A stretch of 64,000 nucleotides of DNA from NCBI RefSeq assembly GCF_000019225.1, contig NC_010995.1, positions 372,001-436,000 on the forward strand, given 5' to 3'. Below the pieces are notes generated by a model, which saw only the letters and a list, made by a program, of their open reading frames with translations, ran no database searches and was not told the origin of the DNA. A program made the position numbers and the translations under genes. The stretch comes from Cellvibrio japonicus Ueda107. GTDB taxonomy: Bacteria; Pseudomonadota; Gammaproteobacteria; Pseudomonadales; Cellvibrionaceae. The stretch's first letter is position 1. Every line of letters begins with the position of its first letter. Positions 16,923 through 24,259 of the stretch are shown here, piece after piece.

Positions 16923-17147
16923 GTGACAACTGTGAAAAGACAAAATAAAAATCTGCGTCCCGATGTAAATACCCGCCGCGCTGATTTGCTGCGCGAAAAA
17001 CTCCTGCGAGAGATTTCCGATTACGAGCGCCAGCTGGCCGAGCTCAAGTTAGTGGGTAACCACGTCAACTTTACGATGATCCAAACCTACAAAGAGCTGA
17101 TTGCCGCGCGCCAGGCGATGCTCAAGCGCCTGCCTGTCCACTATTGA
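16923..17147 (+). CDS. Small helical protein of unknown function
   Basis: 74 residues from GTG 16923, or 71 from GTG 16932; AGGGAG at 16917-16922 suits the second better. The sequence is charged and helical (TRRADLLREKLLREISDYERQLAEL) with the C-terminal 'KELIAARQAMLKRLP'. I do not recognise a family; similar short proteins of this type occur downstream of cysQ in related genomes as far as I recall, but this is not verified. It ends 5 nt before the convergent GGDEF-EAL gene. Confidence 0.5.
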   Translation: MTTVKRQNKNLRPDVNTRRADLLREKLLREISDYERQLAELKLVGNHVNFTMIQTYKELIAARQAMLKRLPVHY

Positions 17148-17152
17148 GCCCG

Positions 17153-19090
17153 CTAGCCGGAGTGAACCCGGCTTAGGCGCTCCAGGGAAAAGCGCGGATC
17201 ATAGCCGCGCAGACTGTTATTGAACTGGTCGTTGGCCGGGCGTTTTGGCGATAGACGCTGGGCTCCCTTGTGGCTGAAGTGGGTATCCAGCCAGCGACTG
17301 GCTTCGTCGAAGGGCATGGGACGCTGGATGAAATACCCTTGTACCTGGTCGCAGCCCAGTTCGCGCAAGCAGCCAATCTGCTCCCAGGTCTCTGCACCCT
17401 CTGCCACGACCGCCAGGCCCAATGCGTGGGCGATGGCCACTATGCCTTTGGTGATATCCCAGTCCACTTTGTTACCGGGCAGGTCTGCTACAAACGAGCG
17501 GTCGATCTTGAGTAAATCCAGCGGTAGTGTCTTAAGGTAGGTGAGTGAGCCATAGCCGGTTCCGAAATCATCTACCGCCATGCGTACCCCCAACTGGCGG
17601 CAGCCGAGCATGATGCGCTTGGCGCGCTCCAGGTCTTCGAGCATAGCCGTTTCGGTAATTTCGATAATCAGCTTGCGGCCAAAGGCCGGGTGGCTCTCGC
17701 ACAGGCGCTGTAGCTCCAGTAAAAATACCGGGTGCACAAAATGGCGCGCCGAGATATTGATATGGATATCGAGGTTAAAGCCCTCGCGCTGCCAGCGCTG
17801 AAATTGACGTGCGGCTTCGCGCAGTACCCAATTGCCCAAACGGTACTCCAGGTCGCCACGGCTACCTTCGAGGGCCTGGATAATCGGCTCGGCAGTGACC
17901 AGATCGCCATCGCTCCTGCGCCAGCGCAGTAGCGCTTCAAAACCCAGGATGGATAAATCCTGCAATTGGCAGATGGGCTGATACCACAACTGTAATTCCT
18001 GCCGTTCCAGTGCACCCTCCACATCGACAATGGAAAGTTTGGCGGCCGTCGTTGGCGCAGCCCTGACGGAAGCGCGATGATAGCGGTCCCCTCCCTGGCT
18101 TTTAGCAACATACATGGCTGCATCGGCCTTGCGCAGCAGGCTGGTTTCGTCGGTACCATCCTGGGGCGCAAAGGCAATACCAATACTGCCGCTGAGGCGT
18201 CCGCGCTTGCGCCCTTCGCCAAAGGGTGCGCGCAGGGCTTGTAGAAACCGTTTGGCCAGCAATTCAATATGGCCTTCGTCGCACTCGGCGATAATTAAAA
18301 ACTCATCGCCACCCAGGCGGCCGATCTGGTCGCCTTTTCTCACCACATCGCTCAGGCGCTGGGCCAGGTCGCGCAGGAGTAAATCACCGGCTTCATGGCC
18401 CCAGTGGTCATTGGCGGATTTGAGTCCGTCCACATCAATAAAAAACAGTGCAAAGCTGCGCTGGTAACGCTGCAGCCGCTCCAGGTTTTGATCGAGGTGG
18501 GCGAGGATGCCGCGCCGGTTTAGCAGCTTGGTGAGCGGGTCGATGCTCACCAGTTCGCGCAGCTGCCGCTCCAGCTTTTCGCGGTGGCAAGCCACCGCAA
18601 TCTGGCTGGCAATACGCTCTGCCAGGGCCAATAGCTGGGGGGCTATACCGGTGGGTGCTGGGTTGGGGGCAAACCAGGAGGAGGCGAGTACCCCCAATAC
18701 CTGGTCTGAGGAAATCAGCGGAATCACCAGGTTAGCCTGCAGGCCCGCATCCACTAGCTGTGCCATGGCATCGGGTGACTGTGGATAGTTACGGGTAAAA
18801 ATACTGGTTTTGCTAATCAGGGCACGACCGGAAATACCGGAGTTGGCGGGAAAGCGCAGTCCGGTAAACGTATCTAACAGGGCTTTGCGTTTGCCTTCAA
18901 ATAGTTTGTATTCGAGGGTTTCCTGATGGTCATCGAGCAGGATCAGGGCAGTGCCGTCGGCACCTAGCAAATCGCGGACGGCCGCTGCCGCCTTGCGAAA
19001 AAACTGTTGGAAGTCCGGCTCAAGGGTGAGGGCATCCATAGCCGCCAGCAGGGAGGGCACGGCGGTTTGCAGTAAAACGGGGTTGATCAT
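17153..19090 (-). CDS. GAF-GGDEF-EAL cyclic-di-GMP signalling protein
   Basis: 645 residues from ATG 19090 (MINPVLLQ); a start at 19168 would add 26 residues. Cytoplasmic: no membrane helix. A GAF sensor occupies about 20-170 ('DLLGADGTALILLDD', 'NSGISGRALIS'). The GGDEF domain (about 200-365) has an intact 'RLGGDEFLIIAE' active site, so cyclase activity is possible. The EAL domain (about 380-630) has 'FEALLRW', 'EITETAM', 'DDFGTGYGSL' and 'VAEGAET', all consistent with an active phosphodiesterase. It is likely bifunctional or one domain regulates the other. A 275-nt untranslated region with a large hairpin lies upstream. Confidence 0.92.
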   Translation of the reverse strand: MINPVLLQTAVPSLLAAMDALTLEPDFQQFFRKAAAAVRDLLGADGTALILLDDHQETLEYKLFEGKRKALLDTFTGLRFPANSGISGRALISKTSIFTRNYPQSPDAMAQLVDAGLQANLVIPLISSDQVLGVLASSWFAPNPAPTGIAPQLLALAERIASQIAVACHREKLERQLRELVSIDPLTKLLNRRGILAHLDQNLERLQRYQRSFALFFIDVDGLKSANDHWGHEAGDLLLRDLAQRLSDVVRKGDQIGRLGGDEFLIIAECDEGHIELLAKRFLQALRAPFGEGRKRGRLSGSIGIAFAPQDGTDETSLLRKADAAMYVAKSQGGDRYHRASVRAAPTTAAKLSIVDVEGALERQELQLWYQPICQLQDLSILGFEALLRWRRSDGDLVTAEPIIQALEGSRGDLEYRLGNWVLREAARQFQRWQREGFNLDIHINISARHFVHPVFLLELQRLCESHPAFGRKLIIEITETAMLEDLERAKRIMLGCRQLGVRMAVDDFGTGYGSLTYLKTLPLDLLKIDRSFVADLPGNKVDWDITKGIVAIAHALGLAVVAEGAETWEQIGCLRELGCDQVQGYFIQRPMPFDEASRWLDTHFSHKGAQRLSPKRPANDQFNNSLRGYDPRFSLERLSRVHSG

Positions 19091-19365
19091 GGATGCGGGC
19101 TCATTGATACCTCGGTTGTGCCTGTCAATAAATGTGAGCTGGTGCACAATAATTGCGGGCTTTGCCAAGGCTGCAATAAGCTTGCCACTCGCAGGGGATT
19201 CAAGCCGGGATCATGGTCGGGGACTATAGGTGCGGCTTTATTGGATCGCTGATCCCAATACCCTGGGCGACTGGTTGGATGGAGTCCCCAACGGAAAGGG
19301 GATACGCCTTTTGCATGCGCAATTCTGGTGCGGGACCTATCCGCAGCGGTTAGTGTTTTTGGTGT

Positions 19366-19412
19366 GATGCCTATAGGCACCGGACGATTATTTTCCAGTG
19401 CCAACAGGCATC
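19366..19412 (-). other. Large nested hairpin upstream of the GGDEF-EAL gene
   Basis: Arms GATGCCT (19366-19372) and AGGCATC (19406-19412) pair perfectly; inside, GGCACCGGA (19376-19384) pairs with TCCAGTGCC (19394-19402) except for one position, enclosing a 9-nt loop. The one mismatch is C-A on the plus strand but becomes a G-U pair in a minus-strand transcript, which favours an RNA made toward the GGDEF-EAL gene. There is no T tract, so it is not a simple terminator. A protein-binding palindrome or a leader RNA are alternatives. Confidence 0.5.
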
Positions 19413-19507
19413 GCCCCCTATTGCCATTGGGAAAAATACTGGGTTTTTCAATTTCTTCCTGCGTCTAGAGCGCCAATTTGAATTCATACGATTGTATTGG
19501 ACGTGAA

Positions 19508-19537
19508 ATCACTATATACAATGGTATATAGCGAAAT
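19508..19537 (+). promoter_or_regulatory. ModE operator upstream of modABC
   Basis: ATCACTATATA-CAATGG-TATATAGCGAAAT is an almost perfect inverted repeat of CTATATA/TATATAG with a 6-bp spacer. It matches the known ModE box (ATCGNTATATA-N6-TATATAACGAT). It ends 33 nt before the modA start, so bound ModE-molybdate would overlap the promoter and repress transport when molybdate is plentiful. A modE gene is present 1.6 kb downstream. Confidence 0.88.
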
Positions 19538-19569
19538 TCAGTTGATGCGTTTATTCAAGGGGCAGGTCT

Positions 19570-20379
19570 GTGAAAAAATATTTACCGGTTGTTGTTGCTT
19601 GTCAGGTGCAAATCCAGTCGTTACACCGTGCTTTTTTATTGAGCTTGCTGCTGTGCGTTATGCTCATTTCTGGTGCGGCTCGCGCAGGGGATATCCATGT
19701 TTATGCCGCTGCGAGCCTGACCGATGCGATTGGCGAACTTGGCAGCGCCTATGAAAAAACACACAAGGGTGTCGGCATTAAAGCGTCCTATGCGGGCTCC
19801 TCAACCCTGGCCAAGCAGATCGAAAACGGCGCGCCTGCACAGCTGTTTATTTCAGCCGACCAGGATTGGGCGAATTATTTGCAGGAGCGTCAACTGCTGG
19901 ACGAAAACAGTCGTGTCAACTTGTTGCTCAATGAGTTGGTATTGATTGTACCCGCCGGGCGCAAAGTGGATATTCGCTTCGACAAGGACGCAGACCTGAT
20001 TGCCAGCTTCAATGGCAAATTGTGTACGGGTGATCCGAGTCATGTTCCGGTGGGTAAATATGCCAGGCAGGCCCTGGAGTATTACGGTTGGTGGGATTCG
20101 ATCCAGCCACGTTTAGTGGGTACCCCGGATGTACGAACGGCACTGGCATTTGTAGAGCGCGGTGAGTGCGCCCTGGGCATTGTTTACAAAACCGATGCGC
20201 TGCTAACCGATAAAGTGGATGTAGTGGCCAGTTTTCCGGCGCAGAGCCATGTACCGATTGTATATCCCGGCGGTTTAGTCAGGGGAGCGAACGCAGATGC
20301 CGAGGCGTTCTGGCAATTCCTGCAATCAGACAAGGCTGCGCAGGTTTTCCAGCGCTATGGCTTTAAACGGGCCCAATAA
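19570..20379 (+). CDS. modA: Molybdate ABC transporter, periplasmic binding protein ModA
   Basis: 269 residues, starting with GTG 19570 (GGGGCAGG upstream). A long signal sequence ends near 'LISGAARA', then 'GDIHVYAAASLTDAIGELG' opens the mature protein, the ModA signature (AAASL, Ser ligand). 'YAGSSTLAKQIENGAPAQLFISAD' supplies further oxyanion ligands, and 'GTPDVRTALAFVERGECALGIVYKTDA' the C-terminal part. It binds molybdate or tungstate. First gene of modABC behind a ModE operator. Confidence 0.95.
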   Translation: MKKYLPVVVACQVQIQSLHRAFLLSLLLCVMLISGAARAGDIHVYAAASLTDAIGELGSAYEKTHKGVGIKASYAGSSTLAKQIENGAPAQLFISADQDWANYLQERQLLDENSRVNLLLNELVLIVPAGRKVDIRFDKDADLIASFNGKLCTGDPSHVPVGKYARQALEYYGWWDSIQPRLVGTPDVRTALAFVERGECALGIVYKTDALLTDKVDVVASFPAQSHVPIVYPGGLVRGANADAEAFWQFLQSDKAAQVFQRYGFKRAQ

Positions 20380-20402
20380 TTATTGGTGTCGTAAGTGAGT
20401 TG

Positions 20403-21101
20403 ATGATGTTGAGTGAATCCGAGTGGCAGGTATTAGGCCTGTCTGCCCAGGTTGGATGTTGGGCGACGCTGGTGTGCTTGCTGCCGGGGGTATTCTTTGG
20501 GTGGCTGCTGGCGCGCAAGGACTTTATGGCCAAGCCGGTATTGGAAGCGGTGTTATTTATGCCCATGGTCTTACCACCGACGGTACCCGGTTATTTGCTC
20601 CTGGTGGTATTTGGTTCACAGGGTGTGGTGGGGCAATTTTTCAAAACCCACTTTGATATTGAGTTCGCTTTTAATTGGAAAGGCGCTGTGCTGGCATCGG
20701 CAGTGATTGCATTTCCGCTGATGGTCCAGACCGCAAAGCTGTCGGTGCAAATGATTGATCGTCGCCTGGAGTTGGCGGCGAATACGCTGGGCGCGAGCCC
20801 GTTTAAAGTCTGGTACAGCGTCACCCTGCCCTTGATGCTACCTGGTATTTTGATCGGTTCTATCCTGGTGTTTAGTCGCTCCCTGGGTGAGTTCGGCGCG
20901 ACCATTACCTTTGTGGGCAATATTGCGGGAGAGACGCGCACCTTGCCCCTTGCGATTTATTCTGCCACCCATCAAATGGGTGGTGATGCTATCGCCATAC
21001 GCCTGATTGTGATTTGTGTGGCCTTTGCCTTTTTTTCATTGTTGTTAAGCAATTTATTAACACGTCGCGCTGAGCGCTGGTTAGGAGTCCGCCGTGCTTG
21101 A
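20403..21101 (+). CDS. modB: Molybdate ABC transporter permease ModB
   Basis: 232 residues with five or six membrane helices. The ABC-permease EAA loop is seen as 'ELAANTLGASPFKVWYSVTLPLMLPGI', followed by 'SLGEFGATITFVGNI', which is the ModB motif. Tandem ATGs occur at 20403 and 20406, preceded by a TTG at 20400; the first ATG is taken. It lies 23 nt after modA and its end overlaps modC by 8 nt, indicating one transcript and coupled translation. Confidence 0.95.
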   Translation: MMLSESEWQVLGLSAQVGCWATLVCLLPGVFFGWLLARKDFMAKPVLEAVLFMPMVLPPTVPGYLLLVVFGSQGVVGQFFKTHFDIEFAFNWKGAVLASAVIAFPLMVQTAKLSVQMIDRRLELAANTLGASPFKVWYSVTLPLMLPGILIGSILVFSRSLGEFGATITFVGNIAGETRTLPLAIYSATHQMGGDAIAIRLIVICVAFAFFSLLLSNLLTRRAERWLGVRRA

Positions 21102-21738
21102 AATAGATGTTGAGTATCAGCGCGATCAATTCTCCCTGCGTGCGCAACAAGCTATTTCCGCTCCGATTACAGGAATATTAGGCGCATCTGGCAGTGGCAA
21201 AAGCACCCTGCTGGCGCTCATTGCCGGGTTATTAAAACCCGGGCGTGGACAACTGCGCTTGAATGGCAAAACCCTGTGCGATATCCAGCAGCGCATTTGG
21301 GTTCCGCCTTACCGGCGCCATATCGGTCTGGTCTTCCAGGATGGGCAACTGTTGCCGCATTTATCCGTGCGCAGCAATCTGTTATATGGGTTCAACAATA
21401 TTGCGCCAGGCCAGCGCCGCTTTGCCTTTGGCAAGGTGGTTGAACTGCTGGAGGTGGGGGCCTTGCTGGAACGAAAACCCGCTACCTTGTCGGGTGGTGA
21501 AAAACAGCGGGTTGCACTGGGACGTGCGGTCTTGTATTCGCCGGAATTACTGTTGCTCGACGAGCCACTGTCGGCACTGGATGAGCGCTTGAAGCAGCAG
21601 ATATTGCCGTTTTTCCTGCGCATTTATGCCGAGTGCAAAATCCCTATGGTGTATGTCACCCATGCGCTGAGCGAATTGGAATTTTTAACAACCCATCGCC
21701 TGGTGGTTCGCGATGGTCACTTACTCCCGGATGCGTAA
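21094..21738 (+). CDS. modC: Molybdate ABC transporter ATPase ModC, short form without Mop domain
   Basis: 214 residues from GTG 21094. Walker A 'GASGSGKSTL', Q-loop 'GLVFQDGQLLPHLSV', signature 'LSGGEKQRVALGRA', Walker B 'LLLLDEPLSALDE' and the H-loop His 'VTHALSE' are all there. E. coli ModC has about 352 residues because a C-terminal Mop/TOBE domain binds molybdate for feedback inhibition. That domain is absent here; the protein stops after the ATPase core. Sequence ends 4 nt before the convergent modE gene, leaving no room for a frameshifted remainder on the plus strand. Confidence 0.93.
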   Translation: MLEIDVEYQRDQFSLRAQQAISAPITGILGASGSGKSTLLALIAGLLKPGRGQLRLNGKTLCDIQQRIWVPPYRRHIGLVFQDGQLLPHLSVRSNLLYGFNNIAPGQRRFAFGKVVELLEVGALLERKPATLSGGEKQRVALGRAVLYSPELLLLDEPLSALDERLKQQILPFFLRIYAECKIPMVYVTHALSELEFLTTHRLVVRDGHLLPDA

Positions 21739-21742
21739 ATAC

Positions 21743-22135
21743 TCAACCGGGTGAAGGCAATGGCTGTTTGCGCAACAGCGGTTTAAAGGTCGCAATATGC
21801 TGTTCAGCCAGGTGCCGGGTATCTGCCTGCAATTGACGGTAGGCCTGTAAAATTTCCTTGCCGGTTGTCGTCAGGCGCGCGCCGCCGCCGTGGACGCCGC
21901 CGGTAACCGTTTCGACCAGCGGCTGCTGGAAACAGCGGTTCATGGCGTCCACTAACAACCAGGCCCGGCGATAACTCATGCCCATTTGTTTGCCGGCGGC
22001 AGAGATGGAGCCGCTGGCTTCAATGGCATCCAGCAAATCGGCCTTGCCGGGGCCGAAGGCAATTTCCTCATCGAGCAGCAAACGCGCTTGTATTTTCAAG
22101 CGCACCCCACTTGCTGTTTTGGCTTTTTCACTCAT
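21743..22135 (-). CDS. modE: ModE-type molybdate regulator, DNA-binding domain only
   Basis: 130 residues from ATG 22135. The N-terminal winged helix of ModE is clear: 'GKADLLDAIEASGSISAAGKQMGMSYRRAWLLVDAMN' with 'GGVHGGGARLTTTGKEILQAYR'. Full ModE has about 262 residues with two molbindin domains that bind molybdate; here the protein ends just past the helix-turn-helix dimerisation helix. Such short forms exist in other bacteria, but how they sense molybdate is less clear. The start overlaps the moaB stop by 4 nt. It probably binds the operator upstream of modA. Confidence 0.88.
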   Translation of the reverse strand: MSEKAKTASGVRLKIQARLLLDEEIAFGPGKADLLDAIEASGSISAAGKQMGMSYRRAWLLVDAMNRCFQQPLVETVTGGVHGGGARLTTTGKEILQAYRQLQADTRHLAEQHIATFKPLLRKQPLPSPG

Positions 22136-22647
22136 GATGGAATTCGCAGTTGGCCGACAAAGTTGCACGGGCGATGACGTGCATCCAATTGTTCCCGGAT
22201 GATTTTCTCCCAGGCTGTTGTACAGGCGCCGGTAGAGCCGGGCAGGCAGAAAATCAGCGTGCGATTGGAAAGTCCTGCAATCGCGCGGGATTGGATAGTG
22301 GATGTACCGATTTCCTCGTAAGAGACCTGGCGAAACAGCTCGCCAAAACCCACCACGGTTTTATCAAACAGGGGCGTCATGGCCTCGACGGTGGAGTCGC
22401 GCCCGGCAAAACCGGTGCCTCCGGTAATGAGCACTACCTGGGCGAGCGGGTCGACAATCCATTGTGAGGTCACGGCGCGAATCTGGTAAATATCATCAAC
22501 CACCAGTGTGCGCCCGTGCAATCTGTGGCCTGCCGCTTCCAGTAGGTCCTGTAATTGCTGGCCGGATGTATCCGTGGCAAGCGTGCGTGTATCCGATACG
22601 GTCAGCACGCAAATATTCAAGGGTTCAAAGTCTTTTTGGGATGACAT
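22132..22647 (-). CDS. moaB: Molybdenum cofactor biosynthesis protein MoaB
   Basis: 171 residues of the MoaB/MogA fold. Motifs: 'ICVLTVSDTRTLATDTSG' near residue 12, 'VLITGGTGFAGRDSTVEAM' and 'IFCLPGSTGACTTAWEKII'. It adenylylates or binds molybdopterin before metal insertion, although in E. coli MogA rather than MoaB does this step. The TGGTG-A/G-RD motif is intact, so it can function as the adenylyltransferase. In the middle of the minus-strand group moaA-moaB-modE; its stop overlaps the modE start. Confidence 0.93.
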   Translation of the reverse strand: MSSQKDFEPLNICVLTVSDTRTLATDTSGQQLQDLLEAAGHRLHGRTLVVDDIYQIRAVTSQWIVDPLAQVVLITGGTGFAGRDSTVEAMTPLFDKTVVGFGELFRQVSYEEIGTSTIQSRAIAGLSNRTLIFCLPGSTGACTTAWEKIIREQLDARHRPCNFVGQLRIPS

Positions 22648-22718
22648 GTTTCATCGCACCTAACAGCAAAAAATAATAGAGGTAAAAAGGAGCAGTAACA
22701 GCAGCACACAGGCGGCAT

Positions 22719-23717
22719 TTAGCCGCCGGTCATGTTCATAAAACGCAGTATTTGCGGCTCGTCGCCGGCCAGGTCGAAGCGGTGCCGCTCCGGCTTGTTG
22801 GCCATGGCCGCCACTATGGCGTTGCGCACAGCGTCGGCACTGGCTTCGCGCGCGCGCAGGTGCGCGCGCAGGTCCAGGCTATGTTCCTGTCCCAGGCATA
22901 ATAGTAATCGACCGGTGGCTGTAACCCTGATCCGGTTGCAACTGCTGCAGAAGTTATCCGAATGGGGCGAAATAAAACCAATGCGCGATCCATAGTCGGA
23001 TACCTGCCAATAACGGGCTGGCCCAGCCTGGGTGTTCCCGGGGTTGATACTGGGGTGGAGTGTCCAATGCTTGCCAAGGCTACGGCGCAATTCTTCGCTG
23101 CTGACAAATTCGGCGGCGCGTCCGTGTTCATTGATGCGCCCGAGCGGCATTTCCTCGATAAAGCTGATATCCAGTCCTTCATCCAGGGCAAAGCGCACCA
23201 GGTCAACGGCTTCGTCGGCGTTGTAATGCTTGAGTACCACACAGTTGAGTTTGATACGTTCAAAGCCTGCCTGTTGTGCAGCCCTGATCCCCGACAATAC
23301 CTGGCTGAGATCCCCATAGCGGGTCATCTGGCGGAAGCGATCGGGATTCAGGCTGTCCAGGCTGATATTAATGCGGCTTACCCCGGCATCCCTGAGCGCT
23401 TGGGCGTGGTGGGACAAACGCGTTCCATTGGTGGTCAGGCACAGCTCGCGCAAGCCGGGGATCTGCCCCAGGCGTTGCATCAGGGTAATGGCACCCTGGC
23501 GAACCAGGGGTTCACCCCCGGTAATACGCAACTTGGTAACCCCCAGTTCGACCAGGATTGCCCCGAGTCGGGCGAACTCTTCAATACTCAGTACCTGGTC
23601 GCGCGGTAAAAAGGTCATTTCCTCCGCCATGCAGTAGACACAGCGCAGGTCGCAGCGGTCGGTAATCGACAGGCGGACGTAATTAATGGTGCGGCCGAAG
23701 CCATCTAGTAATGCCAT
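22719..23717 (-). CDS. moaA: GTP 3',8-cyclase MoaA
   Basis: 332 residues. A radical-SAM enzyme making the first intermediate of molybdopterin from GTP. The N-terminal cluster is 'CDLRCVYC' (CX3CX2C), followed by 'GGEPLVRQG'. The C-terminal second cluster is 'FCSSCNRIRVTATGRLLLC'. The last residues are ..MTGG, the required C-terminal Gly-Gly that enters the active site. Gap of 71 nt to moaB on the same strand. No MoCo riboswitch consensus was recognised upstream. Confidence 0.95.
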   Translation of the reverse strand: MALLDGFGRTINYVRLSITDRCDLRCVYCMAEEMTFLPRDQVLSIEEFARLGAILVELGVTKLRITGGEPLVRQGAITLMQRLGQIPGLRELCLTTNGTRLSHHAQALRDAGVSRINISLDSLNPDRFRQMTRYGDLSQVLSGIRAAQQAGFERIKLNCVVLKHYNADEAVDLVRFALDEGLDISFIEEMPLGRINEHGRAAEFVSSEELRRSLGKHWTLHPSINPGNTQAGPARYWQVSDYGSRIGFISPHSDNFCSSCNRIRVTATGRLLLCLGQEHSLDLRAHLRAREASADAVRNAIVAAMANKPERHRFDLAGDEPQILRFMNMTGG

Positions 23718-24014
23718 GAAACCCTAAACCTTAAAAAACACCCATGGCCCCGTGCAAGTCTGTGGCCAGGTTGTAACAGCTTACTCCCTGTAGGTTGAAA
23801 AATCCTGTTCCAAAATGGTGATTTTTAGGGCTGCTGCCAGGGTTATGGCCTGATACGGGGGATAAAAGACTGTACGTCCTGTCTCCAGTCGTTCATTTTT
23901 CCTGCCATATATCGCCAAAATAAAAAATATGCAACTTGGTTGATCACCGTGCACCTTCACTGTGGTTTTATTTGGTGCATTTTTGCGAAATTCAAAAATC
24001 ATAATTTGATATTG

Positions 24015-24036
24015 TTTGGTGCGTACTTGCACCAAT
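24015..24036 (+). promoter_or_regulatory. Inverted repeat, candidate activator site for nirBD
   Basis: TTGGTGC (24016-24022) and GCACCAA (24029-24035) form a perfect 7-bp inverted repeat around GTACTT. A further half-site TTTGGTGCA lies at 23971-23979. TGGTGCA matches the NtrC half-site, but the two arms face the opposite way to the standard TGCACC-N5-GGTGCA site. The position about 130 bp upstream of a sigma-54 promoter is where NtrC-type enhancers act. The same core recurs upstream of the nitrate transporter gene. Confidence 0.5.
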
Positions 24037-24161
24037 AAAAAACATAAAAAGGAAATTATCACAGGCCCGGAATTCCCGGGATTTTCTGCCGCTGTGCGTG
24101 ACCTGTTTCTAACGTAATGAAAAATAAAAGGAAATATTTTTTTTAGCCAAAAAAAATCTTC

Positions 24162-24177
24162 TGGCATTGCGCTTGCA
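24162..24177 (+). promoter_or_regulatory. Sigma-54 promoter of cobA-nirB-nirD
   Basis: TGGCATTGCGCTTGCA carries the invariant GG (24163-24164) and GC (24175-24176) at exactly 10-bp spacing and agrees with TGGCAC-N5-TTGCA except for one base. It lies 82 nt upstream of cobA. This implies RpoN transcription, thus activation by an NtrC-like enhancer protein under nitrogen limitation. Confidence 0.85.
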
Positions 24178-24259
24178 AATCCCCTGTTGTGATTTGACGA
24201 CCCTGGCAAATACCGGTGCCCATTCCGGTGCAGCCTAACCCGAAGCAACAGGTACTCCC

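Larger units (their letters stand above)
19091..19569. other. Intergenic region between GGDEF-EAL gene and modA
   Basis: About 480 nt without a credible gene between two divergent genes. It holds a nested inverted repeat (19366-19412) and, close to modA, a ModE operator (19508-19537). The rest contains short GC-rich repeats (for example around 19240-19310) but no ORF with family resemblance. Promoters for both flanking genes must lie here. Confidence 0.6.
23718..24259. promoter_or_regulatory. Shared upstream region of moaA and the cobA-nirBD operon
   Basis: 542 nt without a credible gene. The only long minus-strand frame here (23781-24290) has no family resemblance and runs through the promoter elements. 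The region is AT-rich and contains TTTGGTGC-type half-sites (23971-23980, 24015-24036) and a sigma-54 promoter (24162-24177), all oriented toward the nitrite reductase operon. Confidence 0.7.

Noticed and set aside
23718..23800. Molybdenum-cofactor riboswitch upstream of moaA
   Set aside because: Read on the minus strand, no arrangement matching the known Moco RNA motif was found.
24016..24035. NasR/NasT-type antitermination leader hairpin
   Set aside because: The hairpin lies upstream of the sigma-54 start point and its loop GTACTT lacks the A1/G4 pattern of ANTAR-target hexaloops; a DNA site is more likely.
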